A DNA stretch of 36,452 bases, from assembly GCA_947501935.1 (NCBI GenBank), contig CANMXU010000037.1:1-36452 (forward strand), read 5' to 3'. The notes below the pieces were generated by a model, which saw nothing but the letters and a program-made list of their open reading frames with translations, did not search any database and was not told the origin of the DNA. Positions within the stretch are counted from its first letter, which is position 1; every line of letters starts with the position of its first letter. This DNA comes from an uncultured Alteromonadaceae bacterium. GTDB taxonomy: Bacteria > Pseudomonadota > Gammaproteobacteria > Enterobacterales > Alteromonadaceae. Positions 1 to 8,449 of this stretch are shown one piece after another. A program made the position numbers and the translations under genes.

Positions 1-78
1 CCGAACTCAGAAGTGAAATGCGTTAGCGCCGATGGTAGTGTGGGAGTTCCCATGTGAGAGTAGGACATTGCTAGACTC
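1..78 (+). rRNA. rrf: 5S ribosomal RNA, 3' part
   Basis: The first 78 bases read as the 3' two-thirds of a gammaproteobacterial 5S rRNA. They carry the conserved CCGAACTCAGAAGTGAAA loop region, then GATGGTAGTGTGGG and GAGAGTAGGACATTGC. The 5' end lies left of the window, so an rRNA operon is expected upstream. The exact 3' end (about base 78) is estimated by analogy with the E. coli molecule. Confidence 0.95.
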
Positions 79-90
79 CTCTTTAGAATA

Positions 91-111
91 GCTTGCAACA
101 AGCGAGCTTTT
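91..111 (+). other. 5S-tRNA spacer hairpin
   Basis: A short stem (GCTTG 91-95 with CAAGC 99-103, loop CAA) is followed by GAGCTTTT between 5S and tRNA-Tyr. It could be a processing hairpin in a 5S-tRNA co-transcript or a weak terminator. The stem is only 5 bp and the T run is 4, so the choice is open. Confidence 0.3.
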
Positions 112-120
112 CGGCCCCGT

Positions 121-205
121 GGAGGGGTTCCCGAGTGGCCAAAGGGATCAGACTGTAAATCTGACGGCTCAGCCTTCGGTGGTTCGAATCCACCTCCCTC
201 CACCA
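121..205 (+). tRNA. tRNA-Tyr (GTA anticodon)
   Basis: An 85-nt class II tRNA with encoded CCA. The acceptor GGAGGGG (121-127) pairs with TCCCTCC (195-201). The T arm is GGTGG-TTCGAAT-CCACC. The anticodon loop ACTGTAAAT reads GTA, and the extra arm is the long type of tRNA-Tyr. It sits 42 bases after 5S and is probably the distal tRNA of the rRNA operon. Its CCA ends only 2 bases before the stop codon of the convergent gene. Confidence 0.96.
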
Positions 206-207
206 TC

Positions 208-1839
208 TTATTTCTTCAATGAATAAAATCTCTGCTTTAGGCCAATAAAGCGCAGGTTATGTTCATTAATATCTTTATTTTCCTTTAGCTCTTTAACCAG
301 CAATTTTGCCTGCTGTAACTCATCTAATCTGTTTCTATCTTCTTCAAAAGCAACAATTAATACCTGTAAAATATTTAACTTTATCCCGATATGATTGGGG
401 TACCAATTTAATGCTTTATTTAATTTAGCTAAAGCAGCATTGAATTGGTTGCTATTATATAAATTAATTGCACTTTCCACGGCTGCTTGCGCTTTGCTTT
501 TATTCAGTTCAGTGATGTTGGTGTTTTGCTCGTCATTATCTAGTAAAAATTCACTGTTCTCTTGTCTATATTTTTTAATTTTAAACAATAAAGTATTAGC
601 CTTTAGCCCTCTATTCAACTTTAATAATGTCTCAGCAATTTCTTCCATGCTCGAAAGTGGTAATTCATCAATTCTTCGATCTAAAATACTCTCAGCACGG
701 CTTAAACTAGCTTCATATTCGACAATGTCTTTGACTACATAATGCAATCTGGCTGAAAGTAAACCTGTTTGAATGTTTACTTCCGGCGATGAAAACTCTT
801 TGTTTATATCATTCAATATTTTAAAAACTCTACCGTTAATATTTTTAATCTGTTGCTTAGGTATTTGTTCGCTATATGCAAGTGCAGAATTTGCCAAGGA
901 GTAAGCAATACTAGGTTGCCTATGAATAGAATTTTTTGAGAGGTCATTAGTTTGAAAAAAAGCATTTGTGGCTTTATCGAAATGGTTATTATCAAAACAC
1001 AATTGTGCGTAATTATGCATACGAGAAAAACTACGTGGTGATAAAGAAATAGCCTGGGCTAAGGTATTCTCTGCGCCAATTGAATTCTTTTGTAGTTGAT
1101 AAGAATTTGCTAACCAATCATATGCTGCTAAGTAATGTGGGTGTTGTTTAATGATGCCTTGAAAGTATTGATTAGCTTGTTGAAAGTTTTTCTTATGCAG
1201 CGCTATTTTACCTAAACCGATATCGGCCCATTGGCAGTTCGGGGTGTCTCTGTGTTTAAGGTAAATATCTTCAGCTCGATTGAATTGTTTTAGCTCAAAA
1301 TATTGTCGTGAAATTATACCCAAACATTCAATGCTATAAACGCTTTGTTGATCGATCATCTGCTGACACAATTTAATTACTTCAGCATGATTGTTATCAT
1401 CCATAGCGTTATATATAGCGGCCATAGAGCTAATCTTTTTAAAGGAGCGTTCTAGGCGTTTTAATAACGAGTTTAGAGTAAATGGTTTGGCTAAATATTC
1501 ATTTGGCTTATGTTCCAGGGCAGCGAGCACCATAGCCTGTGAAAGCTCTGCGGTGATCATAATAACAATACAATGACGTGCTATTAGCTTTTCAACACGT
1601 AACTCTTCAAGAACCTGCTGACCATTTTTTTTACCATCACCTAAATCGTAACCTAATAAAATACAGTCATAATCAAAGTTTTCGCATTTGCTAACAATAT
1701 CGTGCATGCGAATGGCTTCATCAACTCGGGCACAACCTAAGTTTTGGATGAATGTTTTTAAGGTACTACTAGATTGCTTAACTGAATCAACAATTAAAAA
1801 TCGCTTTTTGGTAAAATCAATATCTGCCATGACGTCCAT
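208..1839 (-). CDS. Degenerate receiver domain + TPR protein
   Basis: A 543-aa cytoplasmic protein. Residues about 13-130 have the outline of a CheY-like receiver: FLIVDS at 14-19, an LGYDLGDG loop at 62-69, ITAE with T96, and the conserved lysine in YLAKPF (K118). The remainder is a run of TPR-like helical repeats, about 140-540, with motifs such as QYFELKQFNRAEDIYLK. Receiver+TPR proteins of this build are common in Shewanella and Colwellia-type genomes and usually act by protein contacts rather than DNA binding. Two key acidic positions are altered: the second Asp of the N-terminal pair is Ser19, and the phospho-acceptor position before YDLG is Gly63. It is therefore probably a pseudo-receiver. 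A second in-frame ATG at 1830 has a GGAC upstream and could be the true start. The gene is convergent with the rRNA/tRNA operon. Confidence 0.85.
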   Translation of the reverse strand: MDVMADIDFTKKRFLIVDSVKQSSSTLKTFIQNLGCARVDEAIRMHDIVSKCENFDYDCILLGYDLGDGKKNGQQVLEELRVEKLIARHCIVIMITAELSQAMVLAALEHKPNEYLAKPFTLNSLLKRLERSFKKISSMAAIYNAMDDNNHAEVIKLCQQMIDQQSVYSIECLGIISRQYFELKQFNRAEDIYLKHRDTPNCQWADIGLGKIALHKKNFQQANQYFQGIIKQHPHYLAAYDWLANSYQLQKNSIGAENTLAQAISLSPRSFSRMHNYAQLCFDNNHFDKATNAFFQTNDLSKNSIHRQPSIAYSLANSALAYSEQIPKQQIKNINGRVFKILNDINKEFSSPEVNIQTGLLSARLHYVVKDIVEYEASLSRAESILDRRIDELPLSSMEEIAETLLKLNRGLKANTLLFKIKKYRQENSEFLLDNDEQNTNITELNKSKAQAAVESAINLYNSNQFNAALAKLNKALNWYPNHIGIKLNILQVLIVAFEEDRNRLDELQQAKLLVKELKENKDINEHNLRFIGLKQRFYSLKK

Positions 1840-2026
1840 GAATGATTGTACTGCACCACTATTGTTTTTAGTTTAAATAGCGTCAATAGTCTAGCTATAT
1901 TAGTAGTTTTAAACTAGCAAGCTTGAATGACTTTAGCGCCCAAATTGCACTTACAGCTACTATACTGTATGCTGCACCGCCGCTGTAAGTTGGCTCACAC
2001 CTTCATCTATTTAAAGAGAAATATTT

Positions 2027-3385
2027 ATGAGTTTTACCTCGTTGGGTTTATCTGCCCCTATTCTAAAAGCAATTACAGAACAAGGGTACGACACACCTTC
2101 TCCGATTCAAGCACAAGCTATTCCTGCAGTGTTAGCGGGTGATGATGTTATGGCAGCCGCACAAACGGGGACAGGTAAAACAGCAGGCTTTACGCTACCA
2201 ATTTTAGAGCTGTTATCAAAAGGGCAATCGGCTAAAGCTAACCAAGCACGCGCCTTAATTTTAACACCTACACGTGAATTGGCAGCCCAAATTTCTGAAA
2301 GTGTTGAAAACTACGGTAAGAACTTATCATTAAAATCAACAGTAGTTTTTGGTGGTGTGAAAATAAATCCACAAATGACACGCTTACGTGGTGGTGTTGA
2401 TATTCTGGTTGCTACTCCGGGCCGTTTATTAGACTTATACCAACAAAGAGCGGTTAACTTTAAGCAGTTAGAAATTTTGGTATTAGATGAAGCCGATCGT
2501 ATGCTTGATATGGGCTTTTTACGTGATATTAAAAAAATATTAGCGGTATTACCAAAACAGCGTCAAAACTTATTATTTTCAGCCACATTTTCCCCTGATA
2601 TTCGAGAACTGGCTAAAGGCTTAGTGAACAACCCAGTAGAGATCTCAGTAAGCCCTAAAAACACGACGGCTGAAACGGTTGAACAATTAGTTTATCCGGT
2701 CGATAAAAACAAAAAAGCACCGCTGTTAATTCATTTAATTAAAACTCACAACTGGCAACAAGTAATTGTGTTTATGAAAACTAAACATGGTGCAAATAAG
2801 TTAACTAAACAGTTAGAAGCGCAAGGTATTAATGCTGCAGCTATTCATGGTAATAAAAGCCAAGGCGCGCGTACTAAAGCATTAGCAAACTTTAAAGATG
2901 GTACGGTTAACGTATTAGTGGCTACCGACATTGCCGCTCGAGGTTTAGATATTGACCAACTACCACAGGTGGTTAATTTTGAATTACCAAATGTGCCTGA
3001 AGATTATGTGCACCGAATTGGTCGTACTGGTCGTGCGGGTGCATCTGGACAAGCGGTTTCTTTAGTTTGTGCTGATGAAATTGATTTACTTAATGACGTA
3101 CAGCACGTAATTCAAACGCATCTTGACCGTGAAATAGTTGAAGGTTTTACTCCGGTACATCCATTACCAGAGTCGCGTAAGTTAAAACCGTTAAAATCAG
3201 GCAAACCTAAGAAAACCAAGAGTGCTAAATTTGATCATAAAGACGGGCAACGTTCAGGTGATAATGCTCGAGGTCATAAACCAACCGGTAAGAATAGACG
3301 CCATACCGGTAACACCAGCAACAACAATTCAGCGAACAAGCCTGGTGGTAACCGTCGTCGGGTAAATAATTCGGCAACTAAGTAA
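2027..3385 (+). CDS. rhlE: DEAD-box ATP-dependent RNA helicase, RhlE type
   Basis: A 452-aa helicase that unwinds structured RNA using ATP, typically in ribosome assembly, RNA turnover and cold growth. All core motifs are visible in order: the Q motif region (YDTPSPIQAQAIP), Walker A (AQTGTGKT), PTRELAAQI, TPGRLLD, DEADRMLDMGF, SATF, ATDIAARGLDI and HRIGRTGRAG. After about residue 380 there is a basic Lys/Arg/Asn/Gly tail, a usual RNA-tethering tail in RhlE proteins. AAAGAGA precedes ATG 2027 at a usable distance. It is a paralogue of the helicase at 5003. The gene is convergent with the YaiI gene, with 7 bases between. Confidence 0.93.
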   Translation: MSFTSLGLSAPILKAITEQGYDTPSPIQAQAIPAVLAGDDVMAAAQTGTGKTAGFTLPILELLSKGQSAKANQARALILTPTRELAAQISESVENYGKNLSLKSTVVFGGVKINPQMTRLRGGVDILVATPGRLLDLYQQRAVNFKQLEILVLDEADRMLDMGFLRDIKKILAVLPKQRQNLLFSATFSPDIRELAKGLVNNPVEISVSPKNTTAETVEQLVYPVDKNKKAPLLIHLIKTHNWQQVIVFMKTKHGANKLTKQLEAQGINAAAIHGNKSQGARTKALANFKDGTVNVLVATDIAARGLDIDQLPQVVNFELPNVPEDYVHRIGRTGRAGASGQAVSLVCADEIDLLNDVQHVIQTHLDREIVEGFTPVHPLPESRKLKPLKSGKPKKTKSAKFDHKDGQRSGDNARGHKPTGKNRRHTGNTSNNNSANKPGGNRRRVNNSATK

Positions 3386-3392
3386 CTACTCG

Positions 3393-3842
3393 TTATTTTT
3401 TATGTTTTGCTAATAGCTTATCGAGGTTATTAGCAAAATCTTGGCGATCGGCTTGGCTAATTGGTGGCGCGCCACCGGTTTGAATACCGCTTGAACGTAG
3501 TGTGTCCATAAAATCGCGCATATTTAAACGTGCGCGAATATTGCTTTCAGTATACAACTCACCTCTTGGGTTTAGTGCTAAACATCCTTTCTCAACCACT
3601 TCTGCAGCTAAGGGAATATCAGCTGTGATCACTAAATCACCCATATTAGCTCGCTTAACTATTTCATTATCGGCCACATCAAAGCCTGCACTTACCTGAA
3701 CAAACTTAATAACTTTGGAAGGAGGAATACGTAAATGATGATTTGCCAATAAAGTTGTCGTGATTTGCGTACGTTCTGCCGCACGAAACAAAATATCTTT
3801 GATCACCACAGGACAGGCATCAGCATCAACCCAAATTTGCAT
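3393..3842 (-). CDS. yaiI: YaiI/YqxD family protein (DUF188, UPF0178)
   Basis: 149 aa with the family signature from the first residue: IWVDADACPVVIKD, then ADNEIVKRA, GDLVITADIPLA, NPRGELYT and a C-terminal TGGAPPISQADRQ-FANNLD. The fold is PIN-like with conserved acidic residues, so a nuclease-like role is often suggested, but no function is firmly established. TAGGT lies 9 bases before ATG. The length matches the family. It stands alone with convergent and divergent neighbours. Confidence 0.93.
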   Translation of the reverse strand: MQIWVDADACPVVIKDILFRAAERTQITTTLLANHHLRIPPSKVIKFVQVSAGFDVADNEIVKRANMGDLVITADIPLAAEVVEKGCLALNPRGELYTESNIRARLNMRDFMDTLRSSGIQTGGAPPISQADRQDFANNLDKLLAKHKK

Positions 3843-4101
3843 AGTTATTACCTAGTAAATAAATAGCATTAATCGCGCATGTTACACCAACACTTGTGTT
3901 TTATCGCCAATAAATTAGCCTTGCATTAACGAACTAGTGCACAATGTTAGTGCAAATAACCGGTATCATGCAGCTTTAGGGTATAGATAATTTTGTGTAA
4001 GTAAAAAAATAATTGAATATCAAAGCATTAGATTTTTATCAGCATGGAATGTAAAGTGCTTAGTAGATACCAGATGTATAAATTCGCTTGAGAGAAAATA
4101 A

Positions 4102-4578
4102 ATGAACAAACCACAAAGAGACATTACCCTTAGATTTTTAGCTGAGCCACAAGATGTAAATTTTGGCGGTAAAGTACATGGTGGTGCAGTAATGAAATGG
4201 ATCGATTTAGCCGCGTATGCTTGTGCTGCCGGTTGGAGTGGTCGTTATTGTGTTACTGCTTATGCTGGTGGTATTCGTTTTGTTGCACCTATTCATGTAG
4301 GTAGCTTAGTTGAAGTTGAAGCTAAAGTTATTTATACCGGCACCTCATCAATGCATATTGCTCTTGAAGTAAATGCTTGTGATCCTAAGTCACTAAATCG
4401 TCGCTTAACTACGCACTGTATTGTGATCATGGTTGCGGTTGACCAAAACGGTCAGTCTGAAAGTGTTCCACAGTGGACGCCTGTTTCAGATAAAGACCAA
4501 AAACAGCATGCTGCAGCCGTTAAATTAATGGAAATGCGCAAACAAATCGGCGAAGAGATGGAAATTTTTGTAGAATAG
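4102..4578 (+). CDS. Acyl-CoA thioesterase, hotdog fold (YciA/BACH-like)
   Basis: A 158-aa single-hotdog protein that would hydrolyse acyl-CoA to free acid and CoA in the cytoplasm. The signature NFGGKVHGGAVMKWIDLAAY (residues about 20-39) contains the conserved HGG and the Asp used by this class. The core continues GGIRFVAPIHVGSLVEVEAK and TGTSSMHIALEV, and the C-terminus carries a helical tail as in YkhA/YciA. GAGAG precedes ATG 4102. It starts a probable operon with the DUF2750 gene (29 bases downstream) and the second RhlE helicase. Confidence 0.9.
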   Translation: MNKPQRDITLRFLAEPQDVNFGGKVHGGAVMKWIDLAAYACAAGWSGRYCVTAYAGGIRFVAPIHVGSLVEVEAKVIYTGTSSMHIALEVNACDPKSLNRRLTTHCIVIMVAVDQNGQSESVPQWTPVSDKDQKQHAAAVKLMEMRKQIGEEMEIFVE

Positions 4579-4607
4579 TCACATAGCTATTTTTATTGGA
4601 AAAACCT

Positions 4608-5000
4608 ATGTCGAGCCACGACAACAAAGATATTGAGCAAATTCTTCAAAGTGATGATGAACAGCGCGCACGCTACTTTTTTAAAGAAGCCGTAGCTACC
4701 AAGCAAATTTGGATACTTAAAGATGAGCATGGCTGTGTGATGCTCAATACTGATGAAGAAGACTGTGTACCTGTATGGCCAAACGAGCAATTTGCGCAAG
4801 CTTGGGCAACTGATGAGTGGCAAGACTGCCAAGCAGAGTCAATATCATTAAATAAGTGGTTTAGCCGCTGGACTCATGGCTTGGCAGAAGATGAACTAGC
4901 CTTGGTGGTATTTCCTAGCCAAGCGGAACAAGGTTTAGTGTTTTACTCTGATGAATTAGAAGTAGAGCTAAAAAAACAGCAAAATAAAAGTCGTGGTTAA
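4608..5000 (+). CDS. DUF2750 domain protein
   Basis: About 130 aa, acidic and Trp-rich, with the DUF2750 pattern: an N-terminal helix (RARYFFKEAVATKQIWIL), then CVMLNTDEEDCVPVWPNEQFAQAWA, a middle SLNKWFSRWTHGL and a final hydrophobic strand ALVVFP. The function is unknown. I chose ATG 4608 over the in-frame TTG at 4596 because TTGGAAA sits just before it. The gene ends 2 bases before the next ATG, so it is translationally linked to the helicase. Confidence 0.8.
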   Translation: MSSHDNKDIEQILQSDDEQRARYFFKEAVATKQIWILKDEHGCVMLNTDEEDCVPVWPNEQFAQAWATDEWQDCQAESISLNKWFSRWTHGLAEDELALVVFPSQAEQGLVFYSDELEVELKKQQNKSRG

Positions 5001-5002
5001 TA

Positions 5003-6235
5003 ATGAATTTTTCTAACCTCGCACTGAGTAAAGCGCTTGTTACGGCGGTAAAAGCTGCTGGCTATGAACAAGCAACCCCTATTCAGCAACAAGCCATTCC
5101 GGCTATTTTAGCTGGAAAAGATATCATGGCAGGAGCACAAACTGGTACTGGTAAAACCGCCGCTTTTGCACTGCCATTATTAGAGCTACTAACCCAACAA
5201 GCTCAGGCTACGCAGCCTAAAGCCGTACGGGTTTTAGTGTTAACGCCAACGCGTGAATTAGCCCAGCAAGTTTATAAAAGCTTTGTACGTTATGCTGAAA
5301 ACACTGAGATAAATATCGCTGTCGCTTATGGCGGAGTAAGCATCAACCCACAAGTTAGCGCATTAAATAAAGGTGCTGAAGTATTAATTGCCACCCCAGG
5401 GCGTTTACTCGATTTAGTGATCAGCGGCTCATTAGCATTAACTCAGGTTCAGCACCTCGTTTTTGATGAAGCTGATCGCATGTTAGACATGGGCTTTAAA
5501 GACGAAATTGACCGAATTTTGAATCGCCTGCCATTAAAGCGTCAAACCTTATTATTTTCAGCGACCTTAGATGACGCCATTTTCAAACTCAGCAAAACCT
5601 TATTAACAGAACCTGAACTTATTGAAGTGAGCGAGCGCAATACGGCGGCTACACAAGTAGAGCAAATTGTTTATACCGTTGATAGCGACCGCAAACGTGA
5701 ATTAACCTCACATTTAATTGGCGCTAAAAATTGGCGACAAGTGTTAATTTTTACCCGCACTAAAATTGGTGCCGACGCTCTTGCCAAGGAAATGTGTAAA
5801 GACGGTATTAAAACCCAATCTATTCATGGTGATAAATCGCAAGGGGCCCGTGAAAAAGCTTTGGCAGACTTTAAAGCCGGTAACGTGCGTGCGCTAGTTG
5901 CTACTGATGTTGCTGCGCGTGGTATTGATATTGTTGACTTACAATATGTGATTAATTACGAATTACCCTATATAGCCGAAGATTATATTCATCGTATTGG
6001 TCGCTCGGGAAGAGCAGGTAAAGCCGGCTTGGCTATTTCATTAATGAGCCCAGACGAAGAATGGCTACTAACTGCAATAGAAAAAGTATTGGATACACGC
6101 TTATTACAGCAATGGTTACCGGGTTATGAACCTGATTTAACTAAAACTACTGATAACAAAAAGAACCGACGTGGCGGCAGTAAAAAACATGCTCGTGCAC
6201 AGGCTTTATCTGGCAATAAAAAGAAAAGGCGTTAA
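5003..6235 (+). CDS. rhlE: DEAD-box ATP-dependent RNA helicase, RhlE type (second copy)
   Basis: 410 aa with a full helicase core: YEQATPIQQQAIP, AQTGTGKTAAFALPLL, PTRELAQQVY, TPGRLLDLV, DEADRMLDMGF, SATL, ATDVAARGIDI and HRIGRSGRAG, ending in a short basic tail (KNRRGGSKKHAR). It resembles the helicase at 2027 but diverges clearly, so the two are old paralogues rather than a recent duplication. Third gene of the thioesterase-DUF2750 operon. Its stop codon overlaps the 3' end of the convergent 142-aa gene by 4 bases. Confidence 0.93.
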   Translation: MNFSNLALSKALVTAVKAAGYEQATPIQQQAIPAILAGKDIMAGAQTGTGKTAAFALPLLELLTQQAQATQPKAVRVLVLTPTRELAQQVYKSFVRYAENTEINIAVAYGGVSINPQVSALNKGAEVLIATPGRLLDLVISGSLALTQVQHLVFDEADRMLDMGFKDEIDRILNRLPLKRQTLLFSATLDDAIFKLSKTLLTEPELIEVSERNTAATQVEQIVYTVDSDRKRELTSHLIGAKNWRQVLIFTRTKIGADALAKEMCKDGIKTQSIHGDKSQGAREKALADFKAGNVRALVATDVAARGIDIVDLQYVINYELPYIAEDYIHRIGRSGRAGKAGLAISLMSPDEEWLLTAIEKVLDTRLLQQWLPGYEPDLTKTTDNKKNRRGGSKKHARAQALSGNKKKRR

Positions 6236-6660
6236 TTCGGGCTAAACATCTGCTTCAGCTTGGTAATAAAAGAATCATTACTAGGCTGATAATTATAACC
6301 ATGTGGCAATATCAAAAGTCTTAAAGAGTATGTGCCGCCGTGTCCCCAAGGCCACCATATTGCGACAATCGTTGGGTGTTCTCCATTAGCGGGCAATGAA
6401 AAAATCAGCTGCTCTTTTTGCAGTTTAGCCAATTCACCTAATTGCTTTTTAAGCTCAACAGGAGACTTCTTAATGTTTTTTTTATTCCACTCATGCGGAA
6501 ATGCATTGCGTAAAGCAACTAAAGTTTTGTCTTTTTTGTCACGAGCAAACTCACTCAGCATAACCGATAGTCTAGCTTCCCAGCGCCAAGTTAATTCTTC
6601 GCCTAGCAAGGGGGTAATAGCTTGGCTAATTTCTTCAACTTGTTGTTTACTAAATGACAT
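6232..6660 (-). CDS. Uncharacterised 142-aa protein
   Basis: I do not recognise the family. The protein is soluble and lacks a signal peptide. It has a helical N-terminal half rich in Lys/Glu (LSVMLSEFARDKKDKTLVALR) and a compact aromatic segment near residues 100-125 (IVAIWWPWGHGGTYSLRLLI). AAGGG lies 7 bases before ATG 6660, which supports the start. It ends tail to tail with the helicase. Confidence 0.7.
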   Translation of the reverse strand: MSFSKQQVEEISQAITPLLGEELTWRWEARLSVMLSEFARDKKDKTLVALRNAFPHEWNKKNIKKSPVELKKQLGELAKLQKEQLIFSLPANGEHPTIVAIWWPWGHGGTYSLRLLILPHGYNYQPSNDSFITKLKQMFSPN

Positions 6661-6786
6661 TGTTCAACCCTTAACAAATGTAGATGACCATTATGTCGTC
6701 AAATAACTAAATTTAAAACTAGAGTTTTACAGATTTTTTACATCTGAGCACTAAAAAATGAAAATTGCACAATAGAAGAGTTAATA

Positions 6787-6996
6787 ATGAGAGATAAGCC
6801 AACTAAAAGTATTTGTCCGCTTTGCCAACAACAAAATAAATGTGCTGTTGAGCAAGGTTCAGATTGCTGGTGTATGAATACCAACATTCCCAAGCCATTA
6901 CTTGAACAAATCCCTGCAGAGATTAAAGGGCAAACGTGTATTTGTTTAGCCTGTGTGAAAAAGTTTGAGCAAGAACACGGAATTAGCCAAGCTTAA
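6787..6996 (+). CDS. Cysteine-rich CWC family protein
   Basis: 69 aa with eight cysteines in the CWC arrangement: CPLC near residue 11, then C20, DCWC (about 27-30) and TCICLAC (about 52-58). Such pairs suggest metal binding, probably Zn or Fe-S, but no function is established. AGAAGAG precedes ATG 6787. It ends 30 bases from the convergent gene at 7027. Confidence 0.85.
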   Translation: MRDKPTKSICPLCQQQNKCAVEQGSDCWCMNTNIPKPLLEQIPAEIKGQTCICLACVKKFEQEHGISQA

Positions 6997-7026
6997 TTGG
7001 CAGGGGTAATTTACTAGAACATTGGC

Positions 7027-7458
7027 TTAGTCTAAGGCATGCAACGAACGTTTTATTTCTGTTCTTACCTCGTCAACCGCATTAATAATTTGTTGAGCTG
7101 ATTGTTGTTCGTTTGGCATGGTTTGCCAGTTATCTGACCAAGTACTCTTTAAGTTAAGTGCTTGCTGTTCTACTGCTGGTGTAGTTAGCGCACTTAAATC
7201 ATTAACCAAATTCACTTTAACCCAACCTTTGCGCGGATTACCTTCTTCAATATTATTATCATAATGAGCGGCATAAACTAACTGCTCTAATGATGATAAC
7301 TCCAACAACATTTCAAAACACGCAGTTCTAATATTACTGTTTGTTTCAGTAACTTCCATACGCCAAACATTATATGAAAAGCCCACCAAGGTAAAAAGCA
7401 CGCTAAATAGCACGGTTAATTGATATAAATTAAAATGCGGTACCTGGTTAATTTTCAT
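7027..7458 (-). CDS. Uncharacterised membrane-anchored protein
   Basis: 143 aa: a short cytoplasmic start, one hydrophobic segment at about 12-32 (LYQLTVLFSVLFTLVGFSYNVW), then a helical domain likely in the periplasm. I recognise no family. It is the last gene of the minus-strand group with the GH25 gene and the four-helix membrane protein, 82 bases after the latter, so a cell-envelope role is plausible by position only. Confidence 0.6.
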   Translation of the reverse strand: MKINQVPHFNLYQLTVLFSVLFTLVGFSYNVWRMEVTETNSNIRTACFEMLLELSSLEQLVYAAHYDNNIEEGNPRKGWVKVNLVNDLSALTTPAVEQQALNLKSTWSDNWQTMPNEQQSAQQIINAVDEVRTEIKRSLHALD

Positions 7459-7540
7459 GTTCTACTCATAAAGTAAGCTGCATATCGACATCAATAAGGC
7501 TCAAAGTTATCGATATAACATCAGTTGTTATCAGTAAATT

Positions 7541-8449
7541 TTAAGGCGAGTTGGCATTTTTCGCGAAGTTATTTTCTTTGCTTCGAGCTAACAATACCGT
7601 TAAAGCTTTGTGAAATAACCACATCAACAATATTGGTAGTAAAATAATTTCAATAATCCCTACGGCAATATGTGTATATAAATGTTGGTGCATGGTTTTT
7701 ATATGAGCTTGAAGATCTTTATGGCTGGCTTTATAGAGCTTAATGGTGTTTTCAGCGCTGTCTTTTAATGAGTCAGAAGCATTTGTTTGAGAGAAAAGCT
7801 GGTTATGCGCACTAAGCCCTTTGGTTACTTGCTGGGCATACTGTTGGCTAATTGTTTTTGTGGTGACTGATGTTGCTGTAATTGCTAAAGGAAATGACAA
7901 AAACAGAAATAGCCATAAAATACTGGCAGCCCGTAAGGTATTTTTAAGTTGTTCAAGTTGAGCGAACTGCATCTTTTTAAGTAGTTCATAGCTCAACCAT
8001 AAGCTAGTAACTAATAATAAAAAGGGCTCAAAAAGCGTATCAATTATTTCTAACAACATTTGTGAAATTAATAATACCGATAAACTATTGAGTGAGAAAT
8101 TCCACGCGTAATTAAAAAGGTCGGTTAATGGCGCGACTACTTTACCCAACTGCACTTCAACATCAACAAAAAATGAAATACCGGCACGACTACTTTCAAC
8201 CAGTTCAACACTGGCTTTACCAACACTTAATAGCATGAAGGTTTCTTGTGATTTTTGTTCCGATACTTTTAAAAACTCAACTGCTTGGTTATGTATGTAG
8301 TGTCGTCCCATACTGTTTATCAGCGCGTCTAATTGGCCAGCAATACCTAACAATAATATCAAAGTGGCTAACATCAGCCGCCAGTGTTTTTGTATGCGCG
8401 AAAACGACAAGCGGGTGATTGGCTTTAAGGTATTTACGAGCGTTGGCAT
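7541..8449 (-). CDS. Uncharacterised polytopic inner-membrane protein
   Basis: 302 aa with membrane segments near 25-44, 116-155 (probably two), 172-195 and 262-288. A Ser/Gln/Lys-rich periplasmic or cytoplasmic helical part at about 200-260 separates the last two. No family is recognised. The start codon lies inside the last 16 bases of the GH25 gene, so translation is probably coupled and the two products may act together at the envelope. Confidence 0.65.
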   Translation of the reverse strand: MPTLVNTLKPITRLSFSRIQKHWRLMLATLILLLGIAGQLDALINSMGRHYIHNQAVEFLKVSEQKSQETFMLLSVGKASVELVESSRAGISFFVDVEVQLGKVVAPLTDLFNYAWNFSLNSLSVLLISQMLLEIIDTLFEPFLLLVTSLWLSYELLKKMQFAQLEQLKNTLRAASILWLFLFLSFPLAITATSVTTKTISQQYAQQVTKGLSAHNQLFSQTNASDSLKDSAENTIKLYKASHKDLQAHIKTMHQHLYTHIAVGIIEIILLPILLMWLFHKALTVLLARSKENNFAKNANSP

